Assembly (NCBI GenBank): GCA_002479255.1
Contig: DLMJ01000008.1
Location: 97,156-161,155 of the forward strand
Direction of reading: 5' to 3'
DNA from: Candidatus Binatus soli
GTDB lineage: Bacteria; Desulfobacterota; Binatia; Binatales; Binataceae
DNA length: 64,000 nt
In this document: one piece after another, positions 34,116-43,436 of the stretch
Layout: every line of letters begins with the position of its first letter
How positions within the stretch are numbered: the stretch's first letter is position 1
Notes under the pieces: generated by a model
Database searches by the model: none
Told to the model about the DNA's origin: nothing
Seen by the model: the letters and a program-made list of their open reading frames with translations, nothing else
Translations under genes and position numbers: made by a program

Positions 34116-37100
34116 ATGGAAATGGACGTTATTGAAGGGTTCCGACTTTCACCTCAACAAAGGCATCTGTGGTCACTGCAGCAGGCAGGCGACGAACGAC
34201 AGTATCGTGCGCAATGCGCCATCCTCATCGAGGGGAATCTCGACCTGCAGGTTCTAAGGGCTGCTCTGCGCGACGTCTGCGACCGACACGAGATCCTCCG
34301 AACCACCTTTCGTTGTCCGCACGGAACAAACATTCCTCTCCAAGGGGTGAGCGAGGAAAGTGCGCCCTGGATAGAGGAATACAACTTGAGCACGTGGGAC
34401 ACTTCACAGCAGGAGGCGACGATCGAGTCGCTGTTTGAGGAAGCCGGCCGGATTTCCTTCGACCTTGCGAACGGGCCGGTCCTGCGCATCTCCTTGCTAA
34501 CCCTTGCGGCCGAGCGGCACATGTTGCTCGTCAACACGCCGTCTCTGTGTGCGGATGCGGCGTCACTCAGGATTCTGGTGCGCGAGATTAACCGCCGCTA
34601 TTCAGCTTTCGTAGGTTGCCAAGAACCATCAGGCGACCCGTCTCAATATGCCGATCTCGCCGAGTGGGAAAATGACCTATTGGAATCGGAAGAAACGCAC
34701 GAAGGAAAAAAGCATTGGCGCGAAGCGGAAGCCTCGCCTTGCCACGTTCCGAAGCTTTCTTTCGAACAGCGACCTTCCGCAAGGGCGGCCTTCGAGCCCC
34801 GGCTGCTGGCGTTGCCGCTCAATCCTGAGTTGACCTCGAAGATTAGAAAGCTCGCGGCTAAGTATGACGCTTCGGCCTCTGCGTTCTTCCTGGCTTGCTG
34901 GCAAATCCTGCTCCGGCGTCTCGGTGGCGAATCAGACCTTGTGGTCGGCTTGGCGTGCGATGGGCGTACTTACGAAGGCCTACAGGAAGCGCTGGGCCTG
35001 TTTGCGAAGACGCTGCCTGTTTACTGCCAGCTCGAAGAGCAGCTTCGGTTCAGTGAAGTTCTGGAACGGACTAATGAATCGGCGCAAGAAGCCGTTGAAT
35101 GGCAGGAGTACTTCAACTTCGAACAACTTCCTCGATTGGATGATGAAATCGCGCCGTGTCACTTCTTTCCGGTTACTTTTGAATTCCAGGATGCGGAGGC
35201 GAACTATACCGAGGGTCACACGACATTTTCCATTCAGAAGCAATACAACTGTTTCGACCGGTTCAAGTTGAAACTTTCCTGCGTACAGCGAGGGGGCCTT
35301 ATAGTCGCGGAGCTTCACTACGATTCCAGCTTCTTCTGCGCTGAGGATATCGACCGCCTGGCGCAAGAATTCCAAACTCTGATCGAGAGTGTCTGCGCAA
35401 ATCCGGAATCATCAATCGCAGATCTGGATATCGTGAGTCCTAATGAGCAGCGCCAGCTACTGGCTGAGTTCAACGATAGGCGGACCGACTACTCTGAAAG
35501 CAGGTGTATTCACGAACTTTTCGCGGAACGGGCCCGGCAGGCGCCCGAGAATGTCGCGCTCGTTTTTCAGAACCGCCGTCTGACCTATACACAGCTCGAG
35601 GCGCGCGCCAATCAACTCGCGCATCACCTGCAAGGTCTCGGTGTCGGACCGGAAGTAGCGGTCGCAATCTGCATGGACCGTTCGCTGGAGATGGTCGTGG
35701 GGATCCTTGGCATTCTTAAGGCTGGCGGAGCTTACGTGCCGTTGGATCCGGAGTATCCCCAGGAGCGCATAGCCTACGTGATGGAAGATGTTCACGCGCG
35801 GGTGCTGCTGACGCAGGAAGCTCTGCGGGACAGTATGCCGGAGCTTGGGATCGAGATGGTGTGCGTGGACTCAGACTGGGAGACCATCGCGGGACATGGC
35901 GAAAATACCCCCCTAGCTAACGCAACCGCCAAAAATCTCGCGTACGTGATTTACACTTCAGGTTCGACTGGACGGCCGAAGGGGGTGATGGTCGAACACG
36001 GCGGACTGACTAATGCCATTAACTGGGTAATGGAGACACTCGAGCTGTCATCCAGCGACCGCTGTCTTTTGAAAACTCCCATCACTTTCGATGCCGCTGG
36101 ACGCGAACTGTTCGCGACGCTGTTGGCGGGAGGGACCCTGATAGTTGCGGAACGTGGCGGTCATCGCGATAGCCGATACCTGGCAGACACCATCCGCGGC
36201 GAGCGAATCTCAATTCTCCACTGCGTGCCATCGCTTCTCCAGCTTCTGGTCGAGGAGCCCGCTTTCGACGAGAGCCTCGCGCTGCGCGCGGTTATGTGCG
36301 GCGGCGAGGCGTTGGCGGCCCAGATCGTCACGCGGTTCCAAAGCCGCATCGGGGCCAAGCTGTACAACGTCTATGGACCTACTGAGACAACCATCGACTC
36401 TACATTGTGGCCATGCGAAGAATGTAATCCTCATTCTGCAGTTCCTATTGGACGACCTATACCGAACACACAAGTATATATTTTAGACGACCTACTCCGC
36501 CTGCTCCCGATCGGCGTCGCCGGTAACTTGTGCGTCGGTGGCGTGGGTCTGGCTCGAGGCTATGTCGGGCGACCCGATTTGACCGGTGAGAAGTTTATTC
36601 CAGACCCCTTCAGCGGCGAGCCAGGAGCGCGGCTGTATAAGAGCGGGGACCTGGCGCGCTACCGGCCGGACGGGAATATCGAGTTCCTGGGTCGCTGCGA
36701 TTACCAGGTAAAGATCCGCGGGTTCCGAATCGAACTTGGCGAAATCGAGGGAACACTCGGACAACACCCGGCCGTGCGGGAGGCTATCGTACAGGCTCAA
36801 GAAGTCGGCTCCGGAGAGAAACGGTTGGTGGCCTATGTAGTCGCTGGGCGAGAGTCACGCCCTACCGCAAGCGAGCTGCGCGGTTTTTTGAAGGATAAGT
36901 TGCCCGTGCACATGGTGCCTGCGGTCTTCGTGCTACTGGACACCTTCCCGTTGACTGCTAACGGTAAGGTAAACCGCCGCGCACTGCCGACGCCTGACAG
37001 CCGGCGACCGGAACCGGACGAGACATTCGTGGCATGCCGCACGCCTACCGAAGAGCTGCTAGCCGAGATCTGGGCCCAGGTCCTCGGCGTCGAACGAGTG

Positions 37101-40100
37101 GGTATCTACGATGACTTTTTTCAGCTAGGCGGGCACTCGCTGTTGGCTACCCAGGTCGTTTCCCGAATCCGCGAAGCCTTCCAGGTGGAGATGCCGCTGC
37201 GCCGCCTGTTCGAGGCGCCCACCGTTGCCGGCCTGGCTGAAAGCGTTGACGCAGGCCGCGGAGCAGGACTACAAGCTCCCCCCATTGTGCCTGTTCCTCG
37301 GGACGGAGAACTACCCCTGTCCTTTGCTCAACAGCGTCTGTGGTTCATCGATCAGCTCGAACCGGGCGGCTCTGTCTATAATTTCCCCGCCGCCGTCCGT
37401 CTCAAGGGACCGCTCAACGTGGCAGCGCTCAAGCAGAGTCTCGACGAAATCGTGAAGCGCCATGAAGTCTTGCGGACGACCTTTGCCATTGTGGATGGCC
37501 GTCCGGTTCAGGTTGTCGCACCGCACCTGACGTTGACCCTTCCAATAGTTGATTTGCGAGAGCTGCCCGAGACCGAGCGGGAGGCCGAGGTCCAGCGGCT
37601 GGCGACGAACGAGGCGCAGCGGCCCTTCGATTTGGCCGAAGGTCCGCTCGTGCGGGCTACAGTCCTACGGCTGGGGGAAGACGAGCACGTCGGGCTGCTG
37701 ACGATGCATCATATTGTCTCCGATGGTTGGTCAACGGGAATCCTGATCCGGGAGATGGCGGTACTCTACGAGGCCTTTTGTTCCGAAAGGCCCGCATCGC
37801 TGCCTGAGTTACCCATCCAATATGCAGATTTTGCCCATTGGCAGCGCCATTGGCTGGAGGGCGAGGTTCTCCAAACCCAGCTTGCCTATTGGAAGCAGCG
37901 ACTGCTTGGCGCGCCGCCGCTCCTGGAGCTGCCCGCGGACCACTCGAGGCCGCCTATACAAACTTTTCACGGAGCGCGCCAATCTATTCTATTGCCCCGG
38001 ACCGTGGGCGATGCGTTGAAGGCGCTAAGCCGCCAGGAAGGGGTTACTCTCTTTATGACCCTACTAGCGGCGTTCCAGGTTTTGTTGCACGGGTACACGA
38101 ATCAGGACGACCTCGTCATTGGCACGCCGATCGCCAACCGTAACCGGCTGGAGATCGAGAGGCTGATAGGGTTTTTCGTAAACACGCTGGTCCTGCGCAC
38201 CGACCTGTCAGGCAATCCCAGTTTTCGGGAGCTTTTGCGCCGGGTGCGCGAGGTGTGCCTGGGAGCCTATTCCCATCAGGACCTGCCTTTTGAAAGGCTG
38301 GTCGAGGAATTGCACCTAGCGAGGGATCTAAGCCGTAATCCGCTCTTCCAGGTGATGTTCGTGCTGCAGAACGCCTCGCCGCAGGCGGTGAAACTGCCGG
38401 GATTGAGCTTCAGTCCTGTGGAAGTGGACACCCGAACGGCTCACTTTGATCTGACCCTGCATATCGTGGACACCGATCAAGGTCTCGCCGCAACACTAAC
38501 ATACAACACCGATTTGTTTGAGGGCGGCACTATTACGCGTATGCTCGGCCATTTTGGAACCTTACTGGAATCGGTGGCGGCCACTCCTGAGCGACGGCTA
38601 TCGGACTTACCGCTATTAAGCGAATCAGAGCGACAACAAATACTGGTGAACTGCAACGATACCAGGAGGAATCGTCCCACCGAGTGTATCCATCAACTCT
38701 TTGAGGCGCAGGTCGAGCGAACACCTGACGCGATAGCGGTAGTACTTGAAGACCAGCAGCTGAGTTACCAGGAACTGAACCGCCGGGCGAATCAACTGGC
38801 GAATCATCTATGGGTTCTGGGAGTGGGACCGGAGGTATCGGTCGGAATCTGCCTCAAGCACTCATTGGAGATGGTCGTCGCACTGCTGGGAATTCTAAAG
38901 GCGGGCGGGGTCTACGTGCCCCTGGATCCAGCGTATCCGAAAGAGCGACTCGCCTTCATGCTGGAAGACGCCGAGGTCTTGGTGCTACTGACTCAGGAAG
39001 CGTTGCTGGCGGGATTGCCTGAACACAATGCGAAGGTGTTCTGTCTGGATTCAGACTGGGAGGTCATCGCCCAAGAGAGTCCGGAGAACCCGATTTCCTT
39101 AACCAAGCCTGAGAACCTGGCTTATGTAATCTATACCTCGGGGTCCACCGGCCGGCCAAAGGGAGTTCTCGTTTCGCATGGTGCGATTGCGGAGCACTGC
39201 CGCAATGTTAAAAGGCACTACGAGCTGGACACAAGCGATAGGGTGCTACAGTGTGCTTCATTGAGTTTCGATCTGTCATTGGAGCAAATCCTTCCTACAC
39301 TTATAGTCGGGGCCAGGCTGGTTCTGGTGAGTCCCGACGCATGGCATACAACAGAATATCACAAATGGATTTCAGAATTTGGACTCACTGTACTCAATAT
39401 TCCAACCGGCTATTGGCAGGAACTGGCGCAAGAGTGGGCAGGTGTTTCGGAGTTGGTCCCAAATGTTCAGCCCAGAGTTTTCATCGTGGGCGGAGATACG
39501 ATGTTGCCCGAGTTCCTCGACCTTTGGCAGCGAACACCGATGAGTTCGATCCGTCTAATCAATGCTTACGGGCCGACGGAAGCCACTATAACAGCAACCG
39601 CCTTTGATATCACTGCGCGGCTTCGCGAGCTCTCAACTCTTAAGAGAATTCCTATTGGCCGTGCCCTCGCCGGCAGGGAGATTTACATTCTAAACAAGTA
39701 CGGTAACCCTGTTCCGGTGGGAGTTCCGGGTGAACTGTATATTGGCGGCGCCAGCCTGGCTCGAGGTTATCTGAATCGAACCGATTTGACTGCGGAGAAT
39801 TTTATCCCGAACCCCTTCAGCGGCGAGCCTGGAACGCGACTGTACAAGACGGGGGACCTGGCCCGCTATCTCTCCGACGGGAATATCGAGTTTCTGGGTC
39901 GAATTGATGATCAGGTGAAGATCCGCGGGTTCCGTATCGAACTTGGGGAAATCGAGGCAGCGCTTCGCCAACACCCTGCCGTGCGCGAGGCGGTCGTCTT
40001 GGCTCGGGAAAACGCTCCCGGAGAGAAACAGTTGGTGGCCTATATGGTCGCTCACCGGGAGTCCCAGCCAGCGGCTGGTGAGCTGCGTGTCTTTCTGAGG

Positions 40101-41348
40101 GAGAAGCTGCCCGATTATATGATGCCGGCAGTCTTCGTGCCGCTCGATGCTTTGCCGTTGATGCCCAACGGTAAGGTAGACCGCGGCGCGCTGCCGGAAG
40201 CCGGGCGAACACGATCCGAACCGGGCCGGGTCATCGTAGCGCCGCGAAATCCTTTGGAAGTCCAGCTCGTTAATCTGTGGGAAGAGGTCTTGGGTGTTCG
40301 ACCCATCGGAGTAACTGATAATTTCTTTGAGCTGGGAGGTCACTCCCTGGCGGCTGTTCGTTTGTTCGCATTGATAGAAAAGAGACTGGGCAAGAAAGTT
40401 CCCTTAGCGACTGTGTTTCAGGGAGCAACGGTTGAGCATCTAGCGAATATTCTCCACCAGCGTGCCAGAGTCGCGCCAAGTTCATCTTTGGTAGCTATTC
40501 AGCCGGGCGGCAACAGACGGCCTTTGTTCTTGATACACCCGGCCGGGGGACATGTCTTTCCCTACGTCTCTCTGGCAAATTGCCTGGGTCCCGATCAGCC
40601 CTGCTATGGACTCCAAGCAAGAGGATTGGAAGAGGGACAGGAACCGCATAAGCGGATCGAAGAGATGGCCGCTTACTACATAAACGCAGTGCGGACCGTA
40701 CAGGCTGAGGGTCCGTACCTCCTGGGAGGATGGTCCATGGGAGGAGTGGTGGCCTTCGAGATGGCGCAGCAGCTTCATGCGCAGGGGCAACGGACGGCAT
40801 TGCTGGCCTTGCTTGATACGCGGATTTCCACGGCCGACGAGGAATTTGAAGACGAAGATTTCGAGGCGACGTTGCTGATCGATTTTGTCCGCTATTTCGG
40901 TCTTTCATTGGATCCCCGGGACTTTCTCGCCCGCCTTCCAAAGCACGAGCTGCTGGAGCGCGTGCTCGAGCACGCGAAAAGAGCCGGCCTGATGCCCCTG
41001 GATATTGAAGTCTCCCAAGCTCAGCCATTTCTCGAACTCTGCAAGGCCGATTTTCGCGCTACGCGAAACTACGTAATGAATCACTACCCGGGTCGAATCA
41101 CGCTCTTCAAGGCTGCTCAGGAGCTTGCGGGAACCTCGTCTGACCCGACCTTGGGGTGGAGTGAGTGGGCTGCCGGAGGAGCTGACGTCCATGTCGTTCC
41201 GGGCAATCACGCTACGATGGTTTACCAGCCTCACGTCGAAGTCTTGGCTGACAAGCTACGGGCTTGCCTCGATCAGGCGCTAGCGAGTGAAGAATGGTTC
41301 GCCGATGAAGTCAGCCAATCGATCGGATCGATGAAGGACGCAATATGA
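34116..41348 (+). CDS. two-module NRPS: C*-A-PCP-C-A-PCP-TE
   Basis: 2410 aa. The N-terminal condensation-like domain (1-440) lacks HHxxxDG, reading NTPSLCADAAS there. A1 (about 463-970) has YTSGSTGRPKGVMV, YNVYGPTETT and NGKVNRRAL; its ten-residue code reads D-A-R-H-M-G-V-I-D-K. PCP1 Ser is 1008 (LGGHSLL). C2 has intact HHIVSDGWS (His1198/1199, Asp1203). A2 (about 1525-2040) has code D-L-E-N-I-G-A-I-T-K, close to ornithine-type codes. PCP2 Ser is 2077. A type I thioesterase follows (GWSMGG, Ser2207; GNHATMV, His2365). No epimerase or methyltransferase is present. It joins two amino acids to the acyl chain and releases the product by hydrolysis or cyclisation. The MbtH start overlaps its stop. 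Amino-acid assignments are tentative. Confidence 0.95.
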   Translation: MEMDVIEGFRLSPQQRHLWSLQQAGDERQYRAQCAILIEGNLDLQVLRAALRDVCDRHEILRTTFRCPHGTNIPLQGVSEESAPWIEEYNLSTWDTSQQEATIESLFEEAGRISFDLANGPVLRISLLTLAAERHMLLVNTPSLCADAASLRILVREINRRYSAFVGCQEPSGDPSQYADLAEWENDLLESEETHEGKKHWREAEASPCHVPKLSFEQRPSARAAFEPRLLALPLNPELTSKIRKLAAKYDASASAFFLACWQILLRRLGGESDLVVGLACDGRTYEGLQEALGLFAKTLPVYCQLEEQLRFSEVLERTNESAQEAVEWQEYFNFEQLPRLDDEIAPCHFFPVTFEFQDAEANYTEGHTTFSIQKQYNCFDRFKLKLSCVQRGGLIVAELHYDSSFFCAEDIDRLAQEFQTLIESVCANPESSIADLDIVSPNEQRQLLAEFNDRRTDYSESRCIHELFAERARQAPENVALVFQNRRLTYTQLEARANQLAHHLQGLGVGPEVAVAICMDRSLEMVVGILGILKAGGAYVPLDPEYPQERIAYVMEDVHARVLLTQEALRDSMPELGIEMVCVDSDWETIAGHGENTPLANATAKNLAYVIYTSGSTGRPKGVMVEHGGLTNAINWVMETLELSSSDRCLLKTPITFDAAGRELFATLLAGGTLIVAERGGHRDSRYLADTIRGERISILHCVPSLLQLLVEEPAFDESLALRAVMCGGEALAAQIVTRFQSRIGAKLYNVYGPTETTIDSTLWPCEECNPHSAVPIGRPIPNTQVYILDDLLRLLPIGVAGNLCVGGVGLARGYVGRPDLTGEKFIPDPFSGEPGARLYKSGDLARYRPDGNIEFLGRCDYQVKIRGFRIELGEIEGTLGQHPAVREAIVQAQEVGSGEKRLVAYVVAGRESRPTASELRGFLKDKLPVHMVPAVFVLLDTFPLTANGKVNRRALPTPDSRRPEPDETFVACRTPTEELLAEIWAQVLGVERVGIYDDFFQLGGHSLLATQVVSRIREAFQVEMPLRRLFEAPTVAGLAESVDAGRGAGLQAPPIVPVPRDGELPLSFAQQRLWFIDQLEPGGSVYNFPAAVRLKGPLNVAALKQSLDEIVKRHEVLRTTFAIVDGRPVQVVAPHLTLTLPIVDLRELPETEREAEVQRLATNEAQRPFDLAEGPLVRATVLRLGEDEHVGLLTMHHIVSDGWSTGILIREMAVLYEAFCSERPASLPELPIQYADFAHWQRHWLEGEVLQTQLAYWKQRLLGAPPLLELPADHSRPPIQTFHGARQSILLPRTVGDALKALSRQEGVTLFMTLLAAFQVLLHGYTNQDDLVIGTPIANRNRLEIERLIGFFVNTLVLRTDLSGNPSFRELLRRVREVCLGAYSHQDLPFERLVEELHLARDLSRNPLFQVMFVLQNASPQAVKLPGLSFSPVEVDTRTAHFDLTLHIVDTDQGLAATLTYNTDLFEGGTITRMLGHFGTLLESVAATPERRLSDLPLLSESERQQILVNCNDTRRNRPTECIHQLFEAQVERTPDAIAVVLEDQQLSYQELNRRANQLANHLWVLGVGPEVSVGICLKHSLEMVVALLGILKAGGVYVPLDPAYPKERLAFMLEDAEVLVLLTQEALLAGLPEHNAKVFCLDSDWEVIAQESPENPISLTKPENLAYVIYTSGSTGRPKGVLVSHGAIAEHCRNVKRHYELDTSDRVLQCASLSFDLSLEQILPTLIVGARLVLVSPDAWHTTEYHKWISEFGLTVLNIPTGYWQELAQEWAGVSELVPNVQPRVFIVGGDTMLPEFLDLWQRTPMSSIRLINAYGPTEATITATAFDITARLRELSTLKRIPIGRALAGREIYILNKYGNPVPVGVPGELYIGGASLARGYLNRTDLTAENFIPNPFSGEPGTRLYKTGDLARYLSDGNIEFLGRIDDQVKIRGFRIELGEIEAALRQHPAVREAVVLARENAPGEKQLVAYMVAHRESQPAAGELRVFLREKLPDYMMPAVFVPLDALPLMPNGKVDRGALPEAGRTRSEPGRVIVAPRNPLEVQLVNLWEEVLGVRPIGVTDNFFELGGHSLAAVRLFALIEKRLGKKVPLATVFQGATVEHLANILHQRARVAPSSSLVAIQPGGNRRPLFLIHPAGGHVFPYVSLANCLGPDQPCYGLQARGLEEGQEPHKRIEEMAAYYINAVRTVQAEGPYLLGGWSMGGVVAFEMAQQLHAQGQRTALLALLDTRISTADEEFEDEDFEATLLIDFVRYFGLSLDPRDFLARLPKHELLERVLEHAKRAGLMPLDIEVSQAQPFLELCKADFRATRNYVMNHYPGRITLFKAAQELAGTSSDPTLGWSEWAAGGADVHVVPGNHATMVYQPHVEVLADKLRACLDQALASEEWFADEVSQSIGSMKDAI

Positions 41349-41551
41349 ATAGTGACGACAGCGAAGACTCGACAAGATACACAGTCGTTGTAAATCATGA
41401 AGAGCAGTATTCTATCTGGCCCTCCGAAAAGAAATTCCCGCTTGGCTGGACGGCTGCAGGCAAGACCGGTTCCAAGACCGAATGCCTGGCTTATATTAAA
41501 GAAGTGTGGACCGATATGAGACCACTCAGCCTGCGAAAACAAATGGATTAG
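41345..41551 (+). CDS. MbtH-like protein
   Basis: A 68-aa MbtH-family chaperone that binds NRPS adenylation domains and is often needed for their activity. The family signature is complete: VVNHEEQYSIWP, PLGWTAAGKTGSK, and CLAYIKEVWTDMRPLSLR. Its ATG overlaps the NRPS stop (ATGA at 41345-41348), so it is translationally coupled to its partner. Confidence 0.96.
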   Translation: MNSDDSEDSTRYTVVVNHEEQYSIWPSEKKFPLGWTAAGKTGSKTECLAYIKEVWTDMRPLSLRKQMD

Positions 41552-41618
41552 CAGGACTGCTGGATCCGTTCATCAAAGAGTTAACTTGTATGTTCTAATT
41601 TGTAAGGACAGATTCTGA

Positions 41619-42371
41619 ATGATCAGGTCGACAACCGCCGCTGCTTTTGAGCCATGGATTTCATGCCGCCAACTCGGGCCAAAGACCCGTCTTCGCCTGT
41701 TTTGTTTCCCGTACGCCGGAGCCGGTGCGTTGATCTTTCGCACCTGGTCTGACGGCTTGCCAGCGGATGTCGAGGTCTGTCCGGTTCAACTCCCGGGAAG
41801 GGGAACTCGGCTGATGGAGCGCCCCTTCACTCAACTCTCGCCTCTTATCGAGGCCCTCGCCCAAGCCCTGGTTCCATTCCTGGATAAGCCTTTTGCCTTC
41901 TTCGGCCACAGCCTAGGAGCATTAGTCAGTTTTGAACTCGCCCGCCGGGTCCGCAGACAGTATGGCGTGCATCCTCTTCGCCTATTTGTATCTGCTGGCC
42001 GTGCGCCTCAAATCCCTCATCGCGGGCCGCGTATCCATACCCTGCCAGACAAAGAATTCTTAATGGAACTGCGGCGGTTGAACGGCACGCCCAGCGAGCT
42101 GTTGGGCCACGAAGAATTAATGGAGATCATGCTCCCTGTCTTGCGGGCAGACTTCGCGCTGTACGAAACCTACCTGTACTCGACTGAGCCGCCCCTGAAC
42201 TGTCCCATCACCGCGTTTGGTGGCTTGCAGGATCACAGAGTGAGCGATAGCGACCTTGAAGCTTGGAGTGCTCAGACGAGTGTTTCGTTCTCGAAGCGGA
42301 TGTTTCCCGGCGACCATTTCTTCTTGAAACAGCCGCTTCTACTTCGGGTGCTTTCCCAGGAACTGCAATAA
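41619..42371 (+). CDS. type II thioesterase (GrsT/RifR-like)
   Basis: A 250-aa alpha/beta hydrolase that removes wrong acyl groups from PKS and NRPS carrier domains. Seen: LFCFPYAGAGALIFRTW, VQLPGRGTRLMERPF, nucleophile FFGHSLGALVSFELAR (Ser near residue 95), FGGLQDHRVSDSDLEAW (Asp) and FPGDHFFL (His). Length and motifs match stand-alone editing thioesterases. It lies 67 bp after the MbtH gene in the same direction. Confidence 0.94.
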   Translation: MIRSTTAAAFEPWISCRQLGPKTRLRLFCFPYAGAGALIFRTWSDGLPADVEVCPVQLPGRGTRLMERPFTQLSPLIEALAQALVPFLDKPFAFFGHSLGALVSFELARRVRRQYGVHPLRLFVSAGRAPQIPHRGPRIHTLPDKEFLMELRRLNGTPSELLGHEELMEIMLPVLRADFALYETYLYSTEPPLNCPITAFGGLQDHRVSDSDLEAWSAQTSVSFSKRMFPGDHFFLKQPLLLRVLSQELQ

Positions 42372-42390
42372 AGCCGGTAAGAACGGCCAC

Positions 42391-43203
42391 ATGAAGACAC
42401 TACCCATCACCTCAACTCCTACACCGTGGGGCGATCCACCGGCGACGATAATATTAGGTAGTAACGAAGTGCATGTCTGGCGGGCCTCTTTGGACGAGCC
42501 CCCGCCGCAGATAGATAGCTTCCTGCATACCCTTGCGGCAGATGAGCGAACAAGGGCCCAGCGGTTTTACTTTCAGACAGACCGCGAGCGCTTTATCACC
42601 GCTCACGGAGTACTCAGGGCTATCCTCGGTCTCTACTTGAATAGAGAGCCAAAATGCCTGTCCTTCTGCTACAGTTCTCATGGAAAGCCCGCCTTGGCCT
42701 GGGAATATGGCGGAGATGCGATCCGCTTTAACATGTCCCACTCTCAGGGAGTGGCCCTTTATGCGGTTACTCGTGGCCGCGAGATTGGCATCGACCTCGA
42801 ATTCATCCGCTGCGATTTGGAAGTCGAGCAGATCGCCGAGCGATTTTTCTCGCCACGCGAGATTGCGACGCTTCGGGCGCTTCCTGTCTACCTTAGGAGA
42901 CACGCGTTCTTTCTTTGTTGGACCTGCAAGGAAGCCTACATCAAGGCGAGAGGCGAAGGACTCTCCATCCCCTTGGATCAGTTCGACGTGTCGCTGATTC
43001 CCGGAGAACCTGAAGCGTTGTTGAGCACCCAACCAGATGCAGACGAAGCCCTTCGTTGGTCTCTACGGGGGCTGACCCTTGCCTCCGGCTACTCGGCTGC
43101 TCTTGCTGTCGAAGGACGCGGCTGGACTTTGGCCTGCTGGCAATGGCCGCGACCACTTCGAAGCACCGTTGACCCCGTGCCGCGCTCCGAGATTAAGCGC
43201 TAA
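42391..43203 (+). CDS. Sfp-type 4'-phosphopantetheinyl transferase
   Basis: A 270-aa transferase that moves phosphopantetheine from CoA to the Ser of ACP and PCP domains. Seen: FNMSHSQGVALYAV, GREIGIDLEFI (Asp and Glu bind Mg), FFSPREIATL and the P3 motif FFLCWTCKEAYIKARGEGL. It starts 19 bp after the thioesterase stop. It should activate the four carrier domains of this cluster (two in the PKS, two in the NRPS) and is the last gene of the unit. Confidence 0.95.
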   Translation: MKTLPITSTPTPWGDPPATIILGSNEVHVWRASLDEPPPQIDSFLHTLAADERTRAQRFYFQTDRERFITAHGVLRAILGLYLNREPKCLSFCYSSHGKPALAWEYGGDAIRFNMSHSQGVALYAVTRGREIGIDLEFIRCDLEVEQIAERFFSPREIATLRALPVYLRRHAFFLCWTCKEAYIKARGEGLSIPLDQFDVSLIPGEPEALLSTQPDADEALRWSLRGLTLASGYSAALAVEGRGWTLACWQWPRPLRSTVDPVPRSEIKR

Positions 43204-43436
43204 TCGCGCTCCACTTCCCTCATCAAGGGCCTTTGCCTCTGGAGTCCATTGGTGTACAATTGATTTACCTCGTCTCAGAGTTTTCTCACACCTCAACACT
43301 TTGCTCGAGGTAGGAGAGTCGCCGCCGACACGCGGTATGCGTTTTGGGCACTTGCGCCAAAGCAGACGCCTAAAATGCATAAAAACGCGTATCAGGCTGC
43401 GGCCCATGCTCGTCTCTTAGGAATGTGGATTTCAAA

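Larger units (their letters stand above)
24676..43203 (+). other. FAAL-PKS-NRPS lipopeptide biosynthetic gene cluster
   Basis: Seven plus-strand genes, the first five overlapping or within 70 bp, encode a fatty acyl-AMP ligase, a one-module reducing PKS, a free condensation protein, a two-module NRPS with terminal thioesterase, an MbtH-like protein, a type II thioesterase and a phosphopantetheinyl transferase. All parts needed to prime, extend, condense, release and edit a lipodipeptide are present. An export-type operon faces the cluster from the right (44428-49472). Confidence 0.9.
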
